64,000 nucleotides of DNA, taken from assembly GCA_963575745.1 (NCBI GenBank), contig CAUYUJ010005002.1, positions 388,548 to 452,547 on the forward strand. The letters are read 5' to 3'. The stretch is from Prorocentrum cordatum (lineage: Eukaryota > Sar > Dinophyceae > Prorocentrales > Prorocentraceae). How positions within the stretch are numbered: position 1 is the stretch's first letter; every line of letters starts with the position of its first letter. Below, piece by piece: positions 52,881 to 64,000 of this stretch. A program made the translations under genes and the position numbers. The notes under the pieces were generated by a model, which worked only from the letters and a program-made list of their open reading frames with translations, had not been told where the DNA came from and did no database searches.

Positions 52881-54106
52881 TCTAACTACCCGCGGCCCCC
52901 CCCGTCCAGGTCCAGGGGAGGGGGTAGGGGGAGGGGTAAACCCCTCCCCAAGGGGGAAGAGGGAGGGGTGGAAGAGGATCTGCTCTAGACCACCTACGCC
53001 CAGAGGGCTGGTGGGATTAGAGTGGCACAGTGGCTGGATTGCATGAGGTGGATGTGTAAACAAGTCTACAAGTGTTTCCTGGCCGTAGCGAGTGTTGCAG
53101 TATGAACTGGTCCATGAACCCAGTCAATCCCGAGCATTTGAACGATGTTGCAATTGAGGGAGCGCCCTGGTTGGAACCTTAGAGAACTCTGAGTATATAT
53201 GTATCGGCGCATCCTCTACCTTTCTCACGCCGGCCACGGCTCTCAGAGTCATTGCGTGTCACGCGGGCGATTGATTCCACTTCTGGCAGGAGGACTGCTC
53301 GAAGATGCCAGATCTGTTAATCAACGAAACCTACCAGAACAGAAATCATTTGTCAAGTGGGAGCATTGGGTTCGGAAGACGAGGTCGGGCGCGGACGCAA
53401 AGAACAGCGGCGCCATGGACGCCTGGCAAAGTAATGCAAGCGAGATGTGGAATAAACAAGGGCGACCCGTCCATGAAGAAACACAGATCAGCTCGAAGGC
53501 CTAGTCCACCAGCGCACGTCGACAGGATTACAAACGAGATTCTCTGCCCCCTCAGTAGTTCGCCAGGGGATCAAGACGCTCATTGAGATGTTGGCCAGCT
53601 GGGGGCTGTACTTTCCGCCAGATGTCATGCTGAGCCATTTCATGATCCACGCGGCGAACCTTCAGGACCGACCCAAGAGTCTGCCTTGCCTGGGTAAGCC
53701 GTTGATCCACTCCAGCAGCCGATTCGGAATCATATTCAATTATGGCTTGCAAAGTCTCTGATGGAGAGGAATGTGACGAAGGCGCAGGAGGAAGCTGATG
53801 ACGATGGTGGTGAACATGACCATGCACCCAAGATGTACCAACTAAGAAGACATGTATTGCCCCAGCGTTGCTCGGATGGCGGAAGGCCCCGCTGGAATGC
53901 GGGCAGTTTGGTTCGAGGGTGGTGGGGCTAATCCCACAATGTGGACCGTGATTGAGACGCCACAGTAAAGCCCCAGCTGGATGCAGCATGTTCGGCATCC
54001 ACAAGAGGAGACCGACCGCAAGGTATGACAATTGGTTCCGTCTGTTGAACATGTGCAGACGATGTTTGCTAAGGGTGGCCGAGCATCACGAAAGTGACCG
54101 CGTGGA
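52881..54106. other. Spacer, no firm gene
   Basis: A GGGGGAGGGG patch (52910-52960) is followed by near-balanced sequence. A minus frame at 53552-53760 (ETLQAIIEYDSE...RLTQARQTL) looks mildly helical but has no support. Confidence 0.35.
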
Positions 54107-54325
54107 TCAGCGCGTCGTTTGATCCGTTCTTGCGGCGGCAAGGCGGGACGAATAATATCCATAGATATCTAAAACAACATGTTCCCCAGCTCTGCGATCA
54201 GCGAATGCCTGCGTAGCAGCAGCATTCACCGGCATATGTTGAAATTGCAAGTGTGCGATCAAGATGGGCGCCGTGGTCACGACCACGCAGAAGACCACAA
54301 CGAGCAAGGCAGGGAGGAAATCCAT
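54107..54325 (-). CDS. Hypothetical 72-residue ORF with N-terminal membrane segment
   Basis: Begins at an ATG and reads MDFLPALLVVVFCVVVTTAP, a convincing signal-anchor, followed by about 45 soluble residues (VVLDIYGYYSSRL). It could be a first exon. No codon bias or relatives to support it. Confidence 0.25.
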   Translation of the reverse strand: MDFLPALLVVVFCVVVTTAPILIAHLQFQHMPVNAAATQAFADRRAGEHVVLDIYGYYSSRLAAARTDQTTR

Positions 54326-55035
54326 GGGATGCCAGGAGATGCGCGATCAATATCTGCACGCTTCGTCACTATGCAAGAGCAGTCTCAGAACCGATGTCCC
54401 GCAGTTTCCGCTGCAGCTCCACATCGAGCGCAAACATCATCATGGGCATGCGATTTTTTACGCAGGATCGTCCATGGACCTGCGGTAGTCAACGCCGAAC
54501 TGCCGAGATGGAGTTACGCCCCATACATGCGTTCCCATGTTTGCCGGAGTTATCAAGGCCTTTCCTCAAGCAAAATAGCATTTGTCGGTCGGCCAACATC
54601 TTTGTCTGCAGCGACGCGCAGACGGAGAAAAGGCCCGCAGGTCATGTAGTCGTCGCTGCACCCCCGCCGCCTGCGCAAGAGCTGGAGCGGCGCCAGTGCC
54701 AGCTCGAGTAATCAGCTCAGAAGGTATTCGAAAACGAAAGGACGACGAAACTCCGCGTAATTATGTAGATGCTAACCAAATAATACCCAGCATATCGCAG
54801 GCATGCCCCACTGCAACAAAAGGTCCACATTGCTGTGCCGCCAGACCAGGTCCCAAAGGGCCAAAGGAATGATATCACACACAAGCCCGCATGGTGATCC
54901 GTGCGACTTTCGTGAAGATCGCAGCACACGGATCATGTGTACGGTACAACCCGGCCTAAGCACGTGCGACAGGGCGGGGCCCCGCGCGGTCGCTTTGGCC
55001 TCAGTCAAGCCTATCAGAGCAACAGCCGCGAGGGA
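54326..55035. other. Spacer, no gene recognised
   Basis: Near-balanced composition and short frames only. Confidence 0.4.
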
Positions 55036-55164
55036 GCCTCCTCCTCCTCCTCCTTTTCGTCATTCTCCTCTTCCTCCTCCTCCTCCTCCTCCTCCTCCTC
55101 CTCCTCCTCTTCCTCCGCCTCCTCCTCCTCCTCTTCCTCATCCTCCTCCTCTTCCTCCTCCTCC

Positions 55165-55199
<35 letters not shown>

Positions 55200-55205
55200 G
55201 CCTTC
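55036..55205 (+). repeat. (TCC)n microsatellite
   Basis: Pyrimidine-rich tract of about 170 bp. Confidence 0.95.
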
Positions 55206-55960
55206 CTCATACGGCCCCTCATTGCCTCCCTCCGCCCCCCTCCTCCGTGGGGCCAACTGCCGGGGGCGTGGGCCATCGCGCCCTTCTTTGGAGCGGTCGG
55301 GGCCCCGCGGGCCCCGCGGAGCGTCGGCCTCGGGCGGTAGAAGGAAGGCAGCGGCCGACCGAGCACGCGCGGCAGGGGAAGGACCCCCGTCGTCGGCCGT
55401 GGCGTCCGCCACGCAGGCGCCCCGCTGCGAGTGCGGCAACCATGCAACCAGACCGGGGGGATGAAGCGCATTATTATGACCAGGGTTGTTGGTGGAAGGG
55501 CAGGTCCGAGCGGGAACAAAAAACAATGCCCATGGGAGACAGCGCACAAGAAAAATGCTCTGGCACAAGAGGTTTGGCCCACACTCCGCGTTGCCCCCCC
55601 CACCCCTTTTTCGGCCTTTGGAAGCTGGGTTTGACGCAGGGGGTTGGCCCAACCCTCTCTGCCCTGCCCCCCCCCCGCTGGAGCCCTCCAGCCCTCGAGG
55701 CCGCCCTTCTTCCCCTTGTTCTGCCAGAGGCTCCCCTAGCCGCCGCCTCGCGGCGGCGCCTCTCCGCGCCCCTTCCCGCTTGCCCTGGCCAGCCTCGGGG
55801 CACCCCCTCTCGAGGCTGCCCCTGCTGGCCAAGGCACGTCTGGTCGTCGCCTCGCCGCTGCGGCCTCCGAGCCGCTCCTCGCTGGGCCAGGGCGCACCTT
55901 TGCCTCGAGGCTCCCCTGACGGGCCCATTTTCCACCACCACTACCATAGGTAGGAGAGGT
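55206..55960. other. GC-rich spacer
   Basis: Overlapping long frames in all phases; no domain seen. Confidence 0.35.
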
Positions 55961-56021
55961 AGGAGGAGGAGGAGGAGGAGGAGGAGGAGGAGGAGGAGGA
56001 GGAGGAGGAGGAGGAGGAGGA
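55961..56021 (+). repeat. (GGA)n microsatellite
   Basis: About 20 GGA units. Confidence 0.96.
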
Positions 56022-56705
56022 CCTCCTCATCCTCCCTTATCCCCCGTCCTGCATCTGGCAGTGGTTGTGGAACATTTGCCCATCATCCCCCTCGCCGTCG
56101 TGCGCCAGGGTCCCCCGAACGACGGCATCTCGCCACGGCGACCTCGACTGGGCATCGTTCAGACGTGTGCGCTTTTCCCGGCGGGGGGCACCGCCAGAAT
56201 ATCTAGACCATCTTGGAGCATCTAGGCTCGCCTTGAGGAAGAAGCGCGCCCGAGACCGATCAACGCACGGGAAGTAGACGCCAGAGCGGTGGCAAGTCGG
56301 AGCTGCCCCTTGCTGTGCTGGGGTGCCTCCTCTCCCCCTGGGCTGCCCTGCGCCCTGGCCTGGAGCGCTCTGGGAGGGGCCTCGCCCTCCGGGCGTCGAA
56401 GGAGTGGACACCGTTCCCTCGGCGGGGAGCGAAGCGAGGGCGGCTCCGCCGGCGGAAGCCCGCGGAAGCGAGCGTCAAGCCTTGACGGCTCAAGACGGTT
56501 GCGTCGCAGCGACGGTCGTGCCAGGTCGCAAGTCCTGGCCAGTGCTTGCCCCCTAGTCGGCCGCGCCATGTGGACAGCGGGGACGTGGTGAAGGGGGAGT
56601 GCTTCACGGACCACTGCGAGGTGAGCGTTCGCGGGGTGCCCGACCCGCGAGGCCAGCAACTTCGGGCTGGGCCGAAGTGGTTGCTGGAAAAAGGGCGTAC
56701 GGGCG

Positions 56706-57740
56706 ATGCGCGGCAAGTGTGCCCTGAGGCGAGCAGCGCGGCTCGCGCTGGTGGCAGGTGTGGCATGGTATCGTGGACAGAGGATCATGCGTGCTTCAGC
56801 AGCGCAGATGGTCACTCCAGAGACTGTCGCGGAGCTGACTCACTTGCCGCATCGAGCTGATGATAGTGGGTTGGTGAGGGCAAAGAGGGATGATGAACAT
56901 CAAGAACAGCGAGCCACGTGGAAGCAACTAACACTGAAGGTGTGGAATTTCAACGTCGAGTCGCTACGACGCGTGGGGAGACTGGATGAGCTGTTAGAGT
57001 TGGCCAGAAAGGAGAGCGTGACCATCTTCACCATGCAAGGTACGCATATGGATCTGGGAAAGACTTGGAAGTCGGGCAATTTCGAGGTGCACTCGCTGGC
57101 GAGATCAGGACGAGGGCAGCGTGATGGATGCCTCACGGCCATCAATCTTCAGTAGTTCCAGAAAGGCGAGGTCAGGTGTGAGCACGCATGGTTGGAAGGC
57201 AAGCTGCAGGGAGTACGGCTTCGTAGTATGAGCAAGAAAAGGCTCGAGCGGGACATCTACGTGCTGAACGGCCACGCCCCCACCAACGAGGCTGGACATT
57301 TGCCGAAAGGAGTTGAAGCTATGGAGTACCGAGAGAGGCACCTCGAGGCTAGAGACCTGTTCTGGCAGGTGTGTCGCCGAGCGGTAGGCCAAGTACCAGT
57401 CAGGGCGTCGCTCATCGTCACGCTGGACGCTAACGCGCACGTCCCACCTTTGCTGCCTTGGGTGGGGTTTGCTGGTGTGCGTAGGAATGGGCCAGCGATC
57501 AACGCCAACGGCCACGCGCTGATGGACCTAATGGAGGACTACGGGCTCATGGCGCTGAACACGTTCGGCAAGTGAGGAAGATTCAATGACACGTGGAGGA
57601 GCCCGCAAGGTACGTGGGCCACAATTGACTATGTGCTGGTGAGACGACGAGGGGGGCACGGGCACTCGTCGTACCCGAGGGCCGATCTCCCAGTGGACCT
57701 GGGCGGCTATAGGGACCACAGGCCACTGGAGTCGCGCATT
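56706..57740 (+). pseudogene. Second LINE: AP endonuclease domain, broken
   Basis: One frame from 56706 to about 57740, interrupted by TAG (57153-57155) and TGA (57573-57575). It keeps the outline of an endonuclease of the exonuclease-endonuclease-phosphatase fold: LKVWNFNVESL at the start, FTMQGTHM, LNGHAPTN, LDANAHV, TIDYVLV and YRDHRPL. In the second motif the catalytic Glu of the usual QETH is Gly, and the last motif has R in place of the usual S before DH. This enzyme would nick target DNA; this copy cannot work. About 57745 the frame shifts into that of the RT. Confidence 0.7.
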
Positions 57741-57748
57741 TTTGCAGG

Positions 57749-60019
57749 TGTGAAGACAAAGAAGCAGGCAAGTTTCGATGGCGCAAGGAACTCATGTGCG
57801 CAGACTTATTGAAGGTGCGTCTGGAGGAGGAGGAGGCGGACAACCAAGTGGGGCTCCCCGACCGCGTGCTCAACTTCAGACTAAAGGTCGGGGAGGGGCT
57901 CGAGGCCAGGGGGCCCCAGGAGGACTGGGCTGACATCTGCGGGGCAGGCAGGCGATACGAGTCCCCATCAGAGTACTTCAATGAGCTCGAGGGAGTTGTG
58001 ATCGAGGCGGCGATGCAGGACTATATCTCACCACCAGTGGCGGGGGAGGGGGTCGGCGCAGTGTTCAGCGACGAGACCTTGAGGTTGATCAGGACAGAGC
58101 AGTACTGGCAGTGTCAAATGGCGGCACTTCCTGCTGGTGCTCGGTGGCTGCGGGCGCAATAACAGTCGAGGTTCGACGGGGCGGCGAAGCTGGCGACGGC
58201 GGCTATCAGGAGTGAGAAAAGGCAGAAGGCGGTAGCAATGGCGGAAGAGGCTGAGCGAGCGGCTGGACAGAGGAACTTGACACGACTCCACAACATTGTG
58301 AATACGTTAGCTCCTAAGCCATCAGCCCCCATCATGGCAGTAACAGTTCCAGAGACAGGGCTGCCGTGCTTCGACGCAGAGGAGGACCAGCGCGCACGCA
58401 TCCATAGCATCTGTGAAGTGTGTGACGGCCAGGCGATGGAATTGGATGATAGACCACACCAGGCGGGCAGGAATGTGCGTGATGACGACAGGATTGGTGA
58501 CTACGACCTGGCGGAGGTAAAGGAGAGCATCATGGAGTTGCCCAACTTGAAGGGGGGTCCCACGCTGAGGTGGCCAAAGGTGGGGCCGCCTGGAGGAGCT
58601 GTTGCCGAATCTTGGAAACTGGCTATTGACATGCTCGCGCCGCCCATCTTGCAGGTCTTTAACGCGGCTCAGTCGTTGGGTGACGCTCCGCAGAGGTTCA
58701 AGGACGGCGAAACCATGCAGCTGCGCGAACCAAAGGGTGACGGTTGCTCGGCATCGAAGGACTATAGGACCATCAATTTGATCAGTCACGTGGGGAAGGC
58801 GTACGCCAAAGTCACTTCATATGCTGCGATGAGAGGGGGCTCATCCAAACCTCCGCCGATGTTGTTGGCGGTACTCACAGACATCGAGAAGGCGTTCGAC
58901 GGGGCTGTCAGGGAAAATCGTTGGAAAAGTCTGGAGGCGCTCGGAGTACGGTGGGATGCCCGAGTGACGTTGGAGGAGCTTCATGAAGGTATGTGTTACC
59001 TGTTCAGAGACGTCACCACCCACAATCCTGTGGCACGGATCTTGGTCAAACAAGGAGTGCGGCAGGGAGGAGTTGAGAGTCTTGGGCTATTTGTGGCAGC
59101 CTATGATGAGATTGTCTATCGCATATCGAACGAGCTTCGCCAGCAGGAGATCACAGCCATCAAGGTGCATTTCGACCCCTCGTTGAAGAAGATTCGGAGC
59201 AACGATGGCCTGACGGAGGACGAGCGCGAGGAGCTGGATGTCTCGCAGCTGAAGTTCTTGGACGACTTGCTCACGTTCGCGGAGATCGAGGAGTACGACG
59301 ATGCATCCATTGTCCTGGAGGTGTTGCAATGTGAGATCAAAGCAGGAGGGATGCGAGCCAACACCAGGAGGACCGAGATGCTGCTCACGCCGACGGGAGT
59401 CGGGAGTATGAAAAGGTTGAAGGACATCCGCGCGCAGAACACAGGCATTGTGACGTGGGAAGGAGACGACTACTTCCCACTACACCCACAACCAACGGTC
59501 AAGTATTTGGGTGCGCAGCTGGCGGCGACGGGTACACACCACGTGGAGGTCACCAACCGCATCAGGGCCGCAAGCTCTACTCGCGCGCGCCTGTTTCGCC
59601 GCGCATTCAAGAGTGGGTTCAGCTTTAAGTTGAAGATCAGATTATGGAAGGCACTAGTGCGCTCGGTGTGTTTGTGCTGCTTGGAGACCGCCAACCTCGC
59701 CAAGAGGGAGCTAATCAGGCTGGGGAGCTGGCAGGTGAAAAAGCTTCGAGGGTTATTGAATTCACCAGCTCACCTGTACAAGAAGACCAACCGCGAGATC
59801 AGGAAGCAGGCCCGCACGCCGACGGTCAAGGGCATGTTGCTACTGAGGAGACTGAGATGGTGGAGAAAGGTGTTTGGGCCGGCCTTCAGGGAGCCCAGCG
59901 ATGACATGTACGACCCGACACTGGCGGTCCGAGCGGTCATCTGTGGGCGCTTCTCGTTCGAACAGATCGGCCAGGGGGGGCAGTCGGGCTTGTTGTCGCT
60001 GTGCTGCTTGAGGACATGA
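57749..60019 (+). pseudogene. Second LINE: reverse transcriptase, one stop
   Basis: A single frame with one TAA (58160-58162). RT signatures in order: KDYRTINLISHVGKAYAKV (region 2), DIEKAFDGAV with the first catalytic Asp, KQGVRQGGVESLGLF (region B), LKFLDDLLTFA (region C, both Asp kept) and then KYLGAQL (region E). The thumb and a basic helix-rich tail follow (RRLRWWRKVFGPAF). The endonuclease lies just upstream. It differs from the 29-35 kb LINE: motifs diverge and no RNase H is visible, so it belongs to another clade. A frameshift near 60015 leads to the zinc-finger tail. Confidence 0.8.
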
Positions 60020-60402
60020 GGCAGATGTGGCAGGCTGCGGATGCCCAGGAGCGACTCGCGGCCCGTCGACTTTTCCAGCTGCACGGCGACGCGCCTGGGC
60101 TGGCAGAGCCTTGGCTGCGCTGGCTCGCCTCCCTTGAGCCGCGCAGCTTCCGCCGTGTGCTGACTTATGGCGGTGAGATGGACGCTGTTACTGACACGGC
60201 AGCCACCGTGTGGCTGGAGCGCAGCCTGTGTGGGCAAAAATGCAATGGGGAAAAGGGGTTAGCCAATCACAAACATGCGGCCCATAAAGTATACGTAAAC
60301 CCAGCAGCAGAAGCCCTCGCAGAGATGGATTTGGAACTAAAGGCACGCCCTCACTGCCAGAAGATATTCACGAGAAAAGACACGCTGGTGAGGCACATTT
60401 AA
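60001..60402 (+). pseudogene. Second LINE: C-terminal tail with C2H2/C2HC zinc finger
   Basis: Continues the RT protein in another frame (DMRQMWQAADAQERLAARRLF ...). It ends with C..KCN...L..H....H and HCQKIFTRKDTLVRHI, a classical L..H zinc finger closing a LINE protein. The TAA at 60400-60402 sits inside the last finger; past it the same frame reads QKRC, which would supply the final Cys. The stop is therefore a mutation, and the frame stays open to 61086. Confidence 0.6.
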
Positions 60403-60513
60403 CAGAAACGGTGCGCGGTCCGTTCCAGAGAGGTTGAGGCTCAAGCTAAACAGTCAGTACCACCTGAGCCCGCTCCCCCCCCCCTACCGAACCCGTACCT
60501 GCTGCAGTGTGCG

Positions 60514-61299
60514 ATGTTCAAGCCGATTGGCGAGGTGCAGGTGTCGGCGGGCAGCAACGAGAGCACGAGGACGGCGGCAGAGGCGGGGGTCGCGGGCGAG
60601 GGCAAAGGCGACCAGCCCGACGTGGTGGCCCCCCTGGCCAAGGCGCTCTCACGGTTGGTCCTGCAGCACGAGGACATGGCGAGGTCGGCGCACAGGGGCG
60701 ACAATTTCGTGAGCCCGCTCAAGCCGACGCAGAAGATGGCGACCGCGCTGGACCAGGCAGTGGCGTACTACGAGGAAGAGGGAACCAAGGCCAAGGAGAA
60801 GGCGAAGGAGAGGCAGGAGGACTTCATGGGCAACCAACTAGGCAAGCGGCCAGACGCGCTGGCGAGGGCGGTCCTGTTTCGCATGTCGGAGGCCGTGGAG
60901 GACAAAAAGGACGCGGTGTTGGCGGCCGTGGAGCAGGGCATCGAACCGCAGGCCGCCAAGGCCGCGCTGGACGAGCTTCTGAAGTTTGGGAAGATGGTGC
61001 AGGACCCGCAGTTGAAGTTCGCGGCGACGAGGTGCTTCAAGGTGAAGAGCAAGAACGAAGAGGAGAGCATGGAGGCGGGAGAGTGAAAATGGATTTTCGC
61101 GGTGAACCACTACCCTGAGTTGAAGGAGTCGCTGAAGATGTTGAGGCGCAAAGGTGCTCTGGCCGCAGTGGGAGTGTGCCTCCAGTACGACATCGCGACG
61201 AGGTCGAAGGCGGCGAAGGAAGTGGAGTCGTTGGCGTTCAAAGGCGGCAAGGGGGGCAGACGAGCAAGAGCAAGAAGCCCAGGGAGAAATAGGAGCTAG
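60514..61299 (+). pseudogene. Lys/Ala-rich ORF 3' of second LINE, unknown function
   Basis: Same frame as the zinc-finger tail. ATG at 60514, TGA at 61084-61086, then further open codons to 61299. Strong G/C third-position bias. Residues about 85-105 are a Lys/Glu helix (TKAKEKAKERQEDFMGNQLG). Later segments read LARAVLFRMSEAVEDKKDAV and DELLKFGKMVQDPQLKFAA. After the stop come YPELKESLKMLRRKGALAA and a basic end (GRRARARSPGRNR). It could be an extra C-terminal domain of the LINE, an ORF1 of a neighbouring element, or a host gene fragment captured by it. No homologue recognised. Confidence 0.5.
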
Positions 61300-61863
61300 T
61301 GCGATGCCTGCATTGACTACAGAGGCGTCGCCTGCGCCTACACCAGCACAGACGCCATCTACATCGCGTGAGGTGCGAGGCTTTGCCAGTGCCGCCGAGA
61401 TCAGTACCTCTTCCACCGCCTCTGCCTCTCCTTTTTACCTCCCTCTCCCCCCTGCCGACGTCGCAGACGCAGCTCGAGAAATATTTCCGTATGGGGGCCA
61501 CGCTAAGAACGCGGAGGACCTTTTTGCGCCTTCCCCACACCAGAGGGGGGGGGAGCCGTCCCCGCATGTGCCACTCCCACAGGGGTGGGGGTGCGCGGGC
61601 GCGGGGCTGAGGCCAGTCGGGCCTGTCGTCCCGAGCCCGCTGTCCGTTCCTGGGCCTCGTTTCCGACTTTGAAGCGCGCCGTGTCGTTTTCACGGCAGTG
61701 CTGGTGCCCCCGCAACACTTCCGAGGCAAAGGGAGTCGCGTCAAAAGAAAGGAAGAAAGCGTCGCCCCCACGGGAGATGCGAAGCGCTTTCGCTTTTTTG
61801 TGATTTTCGATGTTCCCCGGGGGTCTTCGTACACAGTCAACCCGCACGGTGAGGATGGGCAGC
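61300..61863. other. Spacer
   Basis: No gene seen. May contain the 3' end of the second LINE, which I could not locate. Confidence 0.35.
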
Positions 61864-62003
61864 CTTCTCAAGGGTACCCCTGCATCCTTGCCTCCTCGGT
61901 CCATCCTTCGCCGCTTTCGCCGGCCGCGCCCCGCTCGGAAAGCTTCGAAATGGGCGTCAAAGGCCCTTGCATCCTGATCGCGCATATTTACTATACTGGT
62001 TGA
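61864..62003 (-). repeat. Dispersed repeat, copy B
   Basis: Second copy of the repeat at 10.84 kb, same orientation. On the minus strand it reads MRDQDARAFDAHF...GKDAGVPLRRLP. Confidence 0.6.
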
Positions 62004-63129
62004 CTGTAGCTCTAGCCCATGCGTTCCAGAAAAGGGCCCACTCCTCGAGGAACGGAACGGGGGTGAGAACTCGCCCTCGGCGGAAGCGAGCAGGGGGCGG
62101 CGGAGGCAGAGAATGGGCGGCTGTGCTGGCGGGGAGGCCGGCGGGGGTAAGAGTGGGCCTCCCCAGAGAAGGGTCCATACCGACGTGCCGTGGCTTTTGG
62201 AGCTGGCCATGTCCGCACGTGCATGCCGCGATCCGTTGTGTTTCGCGATCTCTCGTTGCTTGGCTCGTGATGCGAACGGCACGCTCCCGAACTGACAGGG
62301 ACAGCATCGACACGTGTGGACTGCAGCTGGGCAGAACATGCGTGCGGCTCAGGGGTCGAATCCCCCCCTGCGTTTTTAAGCAAATCGTTACATTGGTGTC
62401 GGGCCTCTCTCTCTCTCTCCCTCTCCCTCTCCCCTTCTCTCTCTCTCTCTCTCTCCCCCCCTTTTCCCTCTCTCTCCCTCCGTGCGGCCCCCGCGGCCCT
62501 TCCCTCGCCAGCCGCCCTCCGCCCACAAGCACACCTCCCGTATGAGGCTACAGCAGCCGCTTCCGATGCGTTCTTTTCTGTCACTGCAAAGGCGGGCGCG
62601 AGTGCAAGCGTGTTAGCGGGGTAGTGTACATGACTCGGTGGCAGACATATGCGCTAAGCCCCGCGAGCTACCGCGACGGGCCGCGGCTCGGAACTGGTGC
62701 AAGAAGGGCAAGCAATCGCAATGTCGCGTTGATGCCTCTACAAAGCTGCGTCACACTGGTGCAACATATGCGCTATTGTGCTTTATTTTTCTCCAGGGCC
62801 CGCGAATTATCACGAAGCGCGGAGGGTAGGTGAAGGTAGTGGTATACATCTCCGATGACTGGGAACAAGCGCAGAGCGGGGTGCTGGATGCCAAAGATGG
62901 CGGGGCGGTGGTCGGGCTCTCGATCGGCGGGGCTAGATCGCCGCACATGCGCTCACTGCTGGGCAATGTGGCCCATGAACACTTATGTGCGCGGCGCTAA
63001 GGCGAGAGCCTTTTTTTGAAAAGGAATCGCTCTCCATCCGTGAAGCTCTTGCACATGTTTAAAACGAACGCGCGCGGCGCTAAGACGAGAGTCACATTCT
63101 CAACGTGAAGCAATCGCATGTTTTAAGAC
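62004..63129. other. Spacer with (CT)n and a short duplication
   Basis: (CT)n at 62405-62478. GCGCGGCGCTAAG(G/A)CGAGAG occurs at about 62989 and 63072, 83 bp apart, each followed by diverged sequence. No gene recognised. Confidence 0.45.
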
Positions 63130-63455
63130 GGGAGAAAGGAGGAGGAAGAGGAGGAGGAGGCGGAGGAGGAGGAGGATGGGTAGGAAGAGGAGGACTAGGA
63201 GGAGGAGGAGAAAAGAGAAAGAGAAAGAGGAGGAGGAAGTGGAGGAGGAGGAGAAAGGAGGAGGAGAAAGATGAGGAGGAGGAGGAAGAAAAGGAGGAGG
63301 AGGAGGAAACGGAGGAGGAGGCGGAGAAAAGGAGGAGCAAGGAAGAGGAGGAGGTGGAGGAGGAGGAGGAGGCGGAGGAGGAGGAGGGGGATGATGATGA
63401 TGATGATGAGGAGGAGGAGGAGGAGGAGGAAGAGGAGGAGGAGGAGGATGAAGAG
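63130..63455 (+). repeat. (GGA)n microsatellite
   Basis: Purine-rich tract of about 325 bp with AAAGA interruptions. Confidence 0.95.
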
Positions 63456-64000
63456 GAGGAGGAGGATGTTGATGGTGATGATGCTGATGCTGATGCTGAT
63501 GATGATGACGATGATGCTGATACTGATGTTGATGCTGCTGATGATGCTGCTGATGATCAGGATGCTGATGATGATGCTGCTGATTATGATGACGATTATG
63601 TCCATGATGCTGATGATGCTGCTGATGATGATGATGATGGTGGTGATGGTGATGATGATGACGTTGCTGATGATGATTATCATTCTGATGATGCTGATGA
63701 TGACGACGACGATGCTGATGATGATGATGATGATGCTGATGATGCTGATGATGCTCATGATGATGATTATGATGATGATGATTATGATGATGATGCTGAT
63801 GATGCAGGCGATGATGGTAATGCTCATGCTGGTGAGGATGATGCGGATAATGATGATGATGACGATGATGGCGACGACGACGATGATGATGATGATGACG
63901 ATGATGCTGATGCTGATGCTGATGATGCTGATGATGATGCTGATGAACATGATGCTGATGATGATGATGCTGTTTCTGATTATGATGATGCTTATGTTCA
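63456..64000 (+). repeat. (GATGCT)n/(GAT)n microsatellite, runs off the window
   Basis: GATGAT/GCTGAT repetition like that at 19.45 kb, continuing to the right edge. Confidence 0.95.

Noticed and set aside
62345-62365. GGGGTCGAATCCCC resembling a tRNA T-arm
   Set aside because: No cloverleaf fits the 70 nt upstream.

Overview
The window looks like genomic DNA of a dinoflagellate. The strongest evidence is a complete, perfect 22-nt dinoflagellate spliced leader (minus strand, 35702-35723), followed at once by a 14-nt truncated 'relict' leader. It sits at the 5' end of a long LINE-type retrotransposon. GC-rich exon islands with G/C-ending codons, enormous repeat-filled introns, copia- and LINE-like debris and abundant (TCC)n/(GGA)n tracts agree. 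The species cannot be named from sequence alone; the GC-rich exons and spacers would suit a high-GC genus such as Prorocentrum, but that is a guess.

Layout. 1-1.6 kb: decayed LINE reverse-transcriptase tail. 2.4-4.6 kb: microsatellites and a 32-bp degenerate tandem array. 5.46-5.75 kb: isolated coding-like exon. 6.4-6.5 kb: 100-N assembly gap. 7.28-7.92 kb: a convincing last exon encoding a ZZ-type zinc finger plus PX domain. 8-17 kb: mostly empty, with one fragment of a repeated dinoflagellate ORF family (13.8-14.25 kb). 17.5-26.3 kb: LINE and copia fragments and four different tandem-repeat blocks. 26.6 kb: orphan EF-hand exon next to a 207-bp foldback element.

27.5-50.7 kb: three exons on the plus strand fit one PLAC8-family (cysteine-rich, membrane) gene: signal peptide/TM/'GLFE' at 27.55-28.23 kb, 'CFLAFCCPAIRWADT' at 41.61 kb and 'FWMALGLM...LLIVL' at 50.57 kb. 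Its proposed 13-kb first intron holds an antisense LINE of about 6.8 kb (ORF1 plus ORF2 with endonuclease, RT and RNase H, interrupted by a single in-frame TGA). The second, 9-kb intron holds a 90-bp satellite array, a large near-perfect palindrome and a 245-bp array with hairpins.

51-64 kb: further degenerate repeats, two weak ORFs, then a second, heavily broken LINE (56.7-61.3 kb, plus strand) and purine-rich and GAT-rich microsatellites to the window end.

Functionally the window is two or three host gene pieces in a large sea of retroelements and simple repeats. The best new observation is that the 29-35.7 kb LINE carries both the spliced leader and a relict leader. That implies its own transcript has been trans-spliced, reverse-transcribed to full length and reinserted at least twice.
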